This document shows, in pieces, positions 6,192 through 7,981 of a stretch of 7,981 nt of DNA. The DNA is from Christiangramia sp. GTDB taxonomy: Bacteria > Bacteroidota > Bacteroidia > Flavobacteriales > Flavobacteriaceae. The translations under genes and the position numbers were made by a program. The notes below the pieces were generated by a model that made no database searches, was not told the origin of the DNA, and worked only from the letters and a program-made list of their open reading frames with translations. Location: the NCBI GenBank assembly GCA_024635735.1, contig JAGXII010000032.1, forward strand, positions 1 to 7,981. The letters are read 5' to 3'. Positions within the stretch are counted from its first letter, which is position 1. Every line of letters begins with the position of its first letter.

Positions 6192-7691
6192 ATGAAGAAA
6201 TTTACATTTTTCCTTTTTACTATTGTTTTTCTTAATCCGGGAATATTTCTGGCTCAGAATACTCAGAAATCTCCGGGCAATAAAGATTTTTCGCCGGGTT
6301 TAACGGCTATTAAAAAAGCCGATCTTAAAAAGGATATTTTTGAGCTTGCCAGTGACCAGATGAGGGGAAGGCGTGCAGGTACTATTGATGAATTAAGAGC
6401 AGCAGCCTGGGTTGCCCAGAAGGCAAAAGAAGCTGGATTAGAACCTGCAGGAGAAGACTGGACTTATTTTCAATTTTTTCCTCTTTACAGATCGGTGGTG
6501 GCAGAAAATAGTGAAGTTAATATCAATGGGCAGTCTGCTGAATTATGGAAAGATATCTGGCAGGTCACTCCTGTTGAAACAAGGCTAAAAGCCTCTCCGG
6601 TATTACTTAAAACCCTGGCAGATACAACAGGAAATCTTAAAGATAAAATGGTAATAATGGACTTATTACCCCCAAATAAGTTACCGGAAGAAGGAATGAG
6701 CCTTTGGGTATATAGATATGCATTATCCGCTATAAGACAACAATCTGAAACCTTAAAAAGGCAGGGTGTAAAGGCAGTTATTCTTGTTGCCGATTCTACT
6801 GCCAGTTCCAAAATTGACTTTTTTGGTCATGGGATTGAAGAGGGAAGATATGAACTTGAAAAAAGCAAGTGGTTAAATGAGGAAAATTCTACACCTGTAT
6901 TTCTGGTTTCACGAGAAAAAGGAGAGGAATTAAAAAAGGAGGGAGCGGAGTTCAGTGCAGATATCAGAGTTAATAAATATACCTATCCTTCGGCAAATGT
7001 TATAGCTAAAGTTCCTGGAAGGGATAGCAATTTGAAGGAGGAGTATGTAATATTCAGCGGACATCATGATCACGATGGTATAGGAAATCCTGTGGAAGGT
7101 GATTCTATATGGAATGGAGCCGATGATAATGCTTCGGTAAGTGTAGCCCTTCTTGCTATAGGTAGAGCTTGGAAAAAGAATCCCGGTAAGCGAAGCGCTC
7201 TGTTTATCTGGCATGGTGCTGAAGAAAGAGGTTTGATGGGATCAAAATATTTTGTTGAAAATTCTACCATCCCTAAAGAAAGCATGGTTGCGGTTTTAAA
7301 CGGGGATATGATTGGCCGTAATGATTCTGGTAATGCCGCTTTATTAGGCTCTATTTCACCTCACAAAAATTCTACAGAACTGGTTGAAATGGCAATGAAT
7401 GCCAATAGTGAATTAACTAAATTTAATGTTGATACTTCCTGGGATAATGAAAATCATCCGGAGTTCTGGTACTTTAGAAGTGATCATTTGCCTTATGCCA
7501 GGGCTGATGTGCCTGCTATTTTCTTTACAACCTTGCTGCACCCTGATTATCATACACCAAAAGATGAAGCCGACAGGATTGATCTAGAGAAGCTCACCAA
7601 AATGACCCAGTGGATGTATGCTACAGGCTGGAAAGTTTCAGAAACTGCTCAAAAACCTGCTCTGGATACAAAATCGGAAATGAAGGATTAA
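6192..7691 (+). CDS. Secreted M28-family zinc metallopeptidase
   Basis: This 499-residue protein starts with a signal peptide (MKKFTFFLFTIVFLNPGIFLAQ, probable cleavage after about residue 20-22), so it is exported. Residues 45-265 form the N-terminal part and probably include a PA-like insert (about 130-265, with KAVILVADS). The catalytic M28 domain follows, with all expected co-catalytic zinc ligands: H291 (GHHDH), D312 (GADDNAS), E345 with catalytic E344 (HGAEERGLMGS), D372 (NGDMIG) and H454 (DYHTPKDE). The enzyme should be an active aminopeptidase or related exopeptidase; substrate preference cannot be read from the sequence. It has no C-terminal sorting domain of the type IX system. It is divergent from the carotenoid operon, has its own terminator and stands alone. 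I saw no convincing promoter; TAATTTTTG at 6166-6174 is one base longer than the -7 consensus. Confidence 0.95.
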   Translation: MKKFTFFLFTIVFLNPGIFLAQNTQKSPGNKDFSPGLTAIKKADLKKDIFELASDQMRGRRAGTIDELRAAAWVAQKAKEAGLEPAGEDWTYFQFFPLYRSVVAENSEVNINGQSAELWKDIWQVTPVETRLKASPVLLKTLADTTGNLKDKMVIMDLLPPNKLPEEGMSLWVYRYALSAIRQQSETLKRQGVKAVILVADSTASSKIDFFGHGIEEGRYELEKSKWLNEENSTPVFLVSREKGEELKKEGAEFSADIRVNKYTYPSANVIAKVPGRDSNLKEEYVIFSGHHDHDGIGNPVEGDSIWNGADDNASVSVALLAIGRAWKKNPGKRSALFIWHGAEERGLMGSKYFVENSTIPKESMVAVLNGDMIGRNDSGNAALLGSISPHKNSTELVEMAMNANSELTKFNVDTSWDNENHPEFWYFRSDHLPYARADVPAIFFTTLLHPDYHTPKDEADRIDLEKLTKMTQWMYATGWKVSETAQKPALDTKSEMKD

Positions 7692-7708
7692 GCTATAAGG
7701 AATCCAAT

Positions 7709-7746
7709 AAAAAAGGAGATTTTCATATGGGAAAATCTCCTTTTTT
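7709..7746. terminator. Bidirectional rho-independent terminator after the peptidase gene
   Basis: A perfect 16-bp stem, AAAAAAGGAGATTTTC (7709-7724) with its complement at 7731-7746, encloses the loop ATATGG. A T run forms the end of the stem in the plus direction and, by symmetry, in the minus direction. It lies 17 bases after the peptidase stop and also downstream of the minus-strand tRNA, so it may stop both. Confidence 0.92.
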
Positions 7747-7884
7747 ATTTTCTACTCTTGATTCGATAAACATTTCCATTTCGCTTCGCTCTTCCGGTCT
7801 GGTAGGAAGTTCATCAGAAAAAAGAAAATTAAAGGACGTGAGCCTTGAGTTATATATTGAAAACCTGTCTTTTTGGTTAATTTT
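7723..7884 (-). other. Open frame without a start codon, possible gene remnant
   Basis: On the minus strand a frame is open from just after a TAA at 7885-7887 to a TGA at 7723-7725, about 53 codons, with no ATG, GTG or TTG until an ATG at 7779 that would leave 18 residues. Its second half is rich in Glu and Arg (SDELPTRPEERSEMEMFIES) and looks more like coding sequence than the AT-rich spacer around it. It ends inside the terminator stem. I do not recognise it. It may be a decayed gene fragment beside a tRNA, or chance. The rest of the spacer up to 7961 shows nothing I can name. Confidence 0.2.
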
Positions 7885-7961
7885 TTAATTAATGTTTACA
7901 CAAATGTTGTCACACTAAATTTAAAAATGTACTATCTACAGACTATAAGAGTGATTATTTG

Positions 7962-7981
7962 TACCCGGAGCGGGACTTGAA
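7962..7981 (-). tRNA. tRNA 3' end, probably tRNA-Leu (cut by window edge)
   Basis: The minus strand reads TTCAAGTCCCGCTCCGGGTA: the T loop (TTCAAGT), the 3' half of the T stem (CCCGC), the 3' acceptor strand (TCCGGGT) and discriminator A. From memory this is identical to the 3' end of E. coli tRNA-Leu(UAA), and A is the usual discriminator of tRNA-Leu. CCA is not encoded (the next bases are CAAA), which fits Bacteroidetes. The anticodon lies outside the window, so the isotype is likely but unproven. Transcription runs leftwards towards the terminator at 7709-7746. Confidence 0.7.

Noticed and set aside
6485..7285. Minus-strand ORFs of 108, 94 and 71 residues
   Set aside because: All lie opposite the M28 peptidase, whose zinc ligands are complete; they overlap one another or are scattered and look like shadows.
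7610..7888. Plus-strand ORF of 92 residues over the end of the peptidase gene
   Set aside because: It begins inside the peptidase in another frame and runs through the strong terminator stem, so it cannot be a normal gene.

Overview
The window is AT-rich and dense with genes. It looks like the chromosome of a marine-type member of the Flavobacteriaceae (Bacteroidetes), near Gramella, Zunongwangia or Salegentibacter. The reasons are a mitochondrial-type aconitase, a crtI-crtB-crtZ-crtY carotenoid cluster led by a MerR/B12-type regulator, a TAnnTTTG-type -7 promoter element, mostly weak Shine-Dalgarno sequences, and a tRNA end with no encoded CCA. The genus is an inference.

Layout from left to right. 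Positions 1-532 (+) hold the last ~176 codons of aconitate hydratase, closed by a strong hairpin terminator (566-590). Positions 622-1185 (+) encode a membrane-anchored TlpA-like thioredoxin with a WCPPC active site. It meets the carotenoid operon tail to tail: the two stop codons share the tetranucleotide TTAA at 1182-1185. Positions 6007 down to 1182 (-) form one tight five-gene block: MerR/cobalamin-binding regulator, crtI, crtB, crtZ, crtY, with gaps of about 7, 1, 14 and 10 bases. Positions 6008-6191 are the only sizeable regulatory gap, lying between the operon and a divergent M28 metallopeptidase gene (6192-7691, +). A perfect 16-bp stem terminator (7709-7746) follows that gene. The last 20 bases are the 3' end of a minus-strand tRNA, probably tRNA-Leu.

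The carotenoid genes form a consistent pathway. CrtB makes phytoene from GGPP, CrtI desaturates it to lycopene, CrtY cyclises it to beta-carotene, and CrtZ hydroxylates it to zeaxanthin. GGPP synthase is not in the window. The first gene of the operon encodes a CarH/LitR-like protein that keeps the Wx9EH and ExHxxG cobalamin motifs, so light-controlled, adenosylcobalamin-dependent autorepression of the operon is the most likely control (inference).

The most unusual point is that crtI has no ATG, GTG or TTG where its FAD-binding N-terminus must begin. The codon at the expected place is ACG, four bases after an AAGGA sequence. The first standard start in frame is a GTG 27 codons further in, which would remove the dinucleotide-binding loop. 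I found no CRISPR array, insertion sequence, or clearly undescribed multi-gene system.
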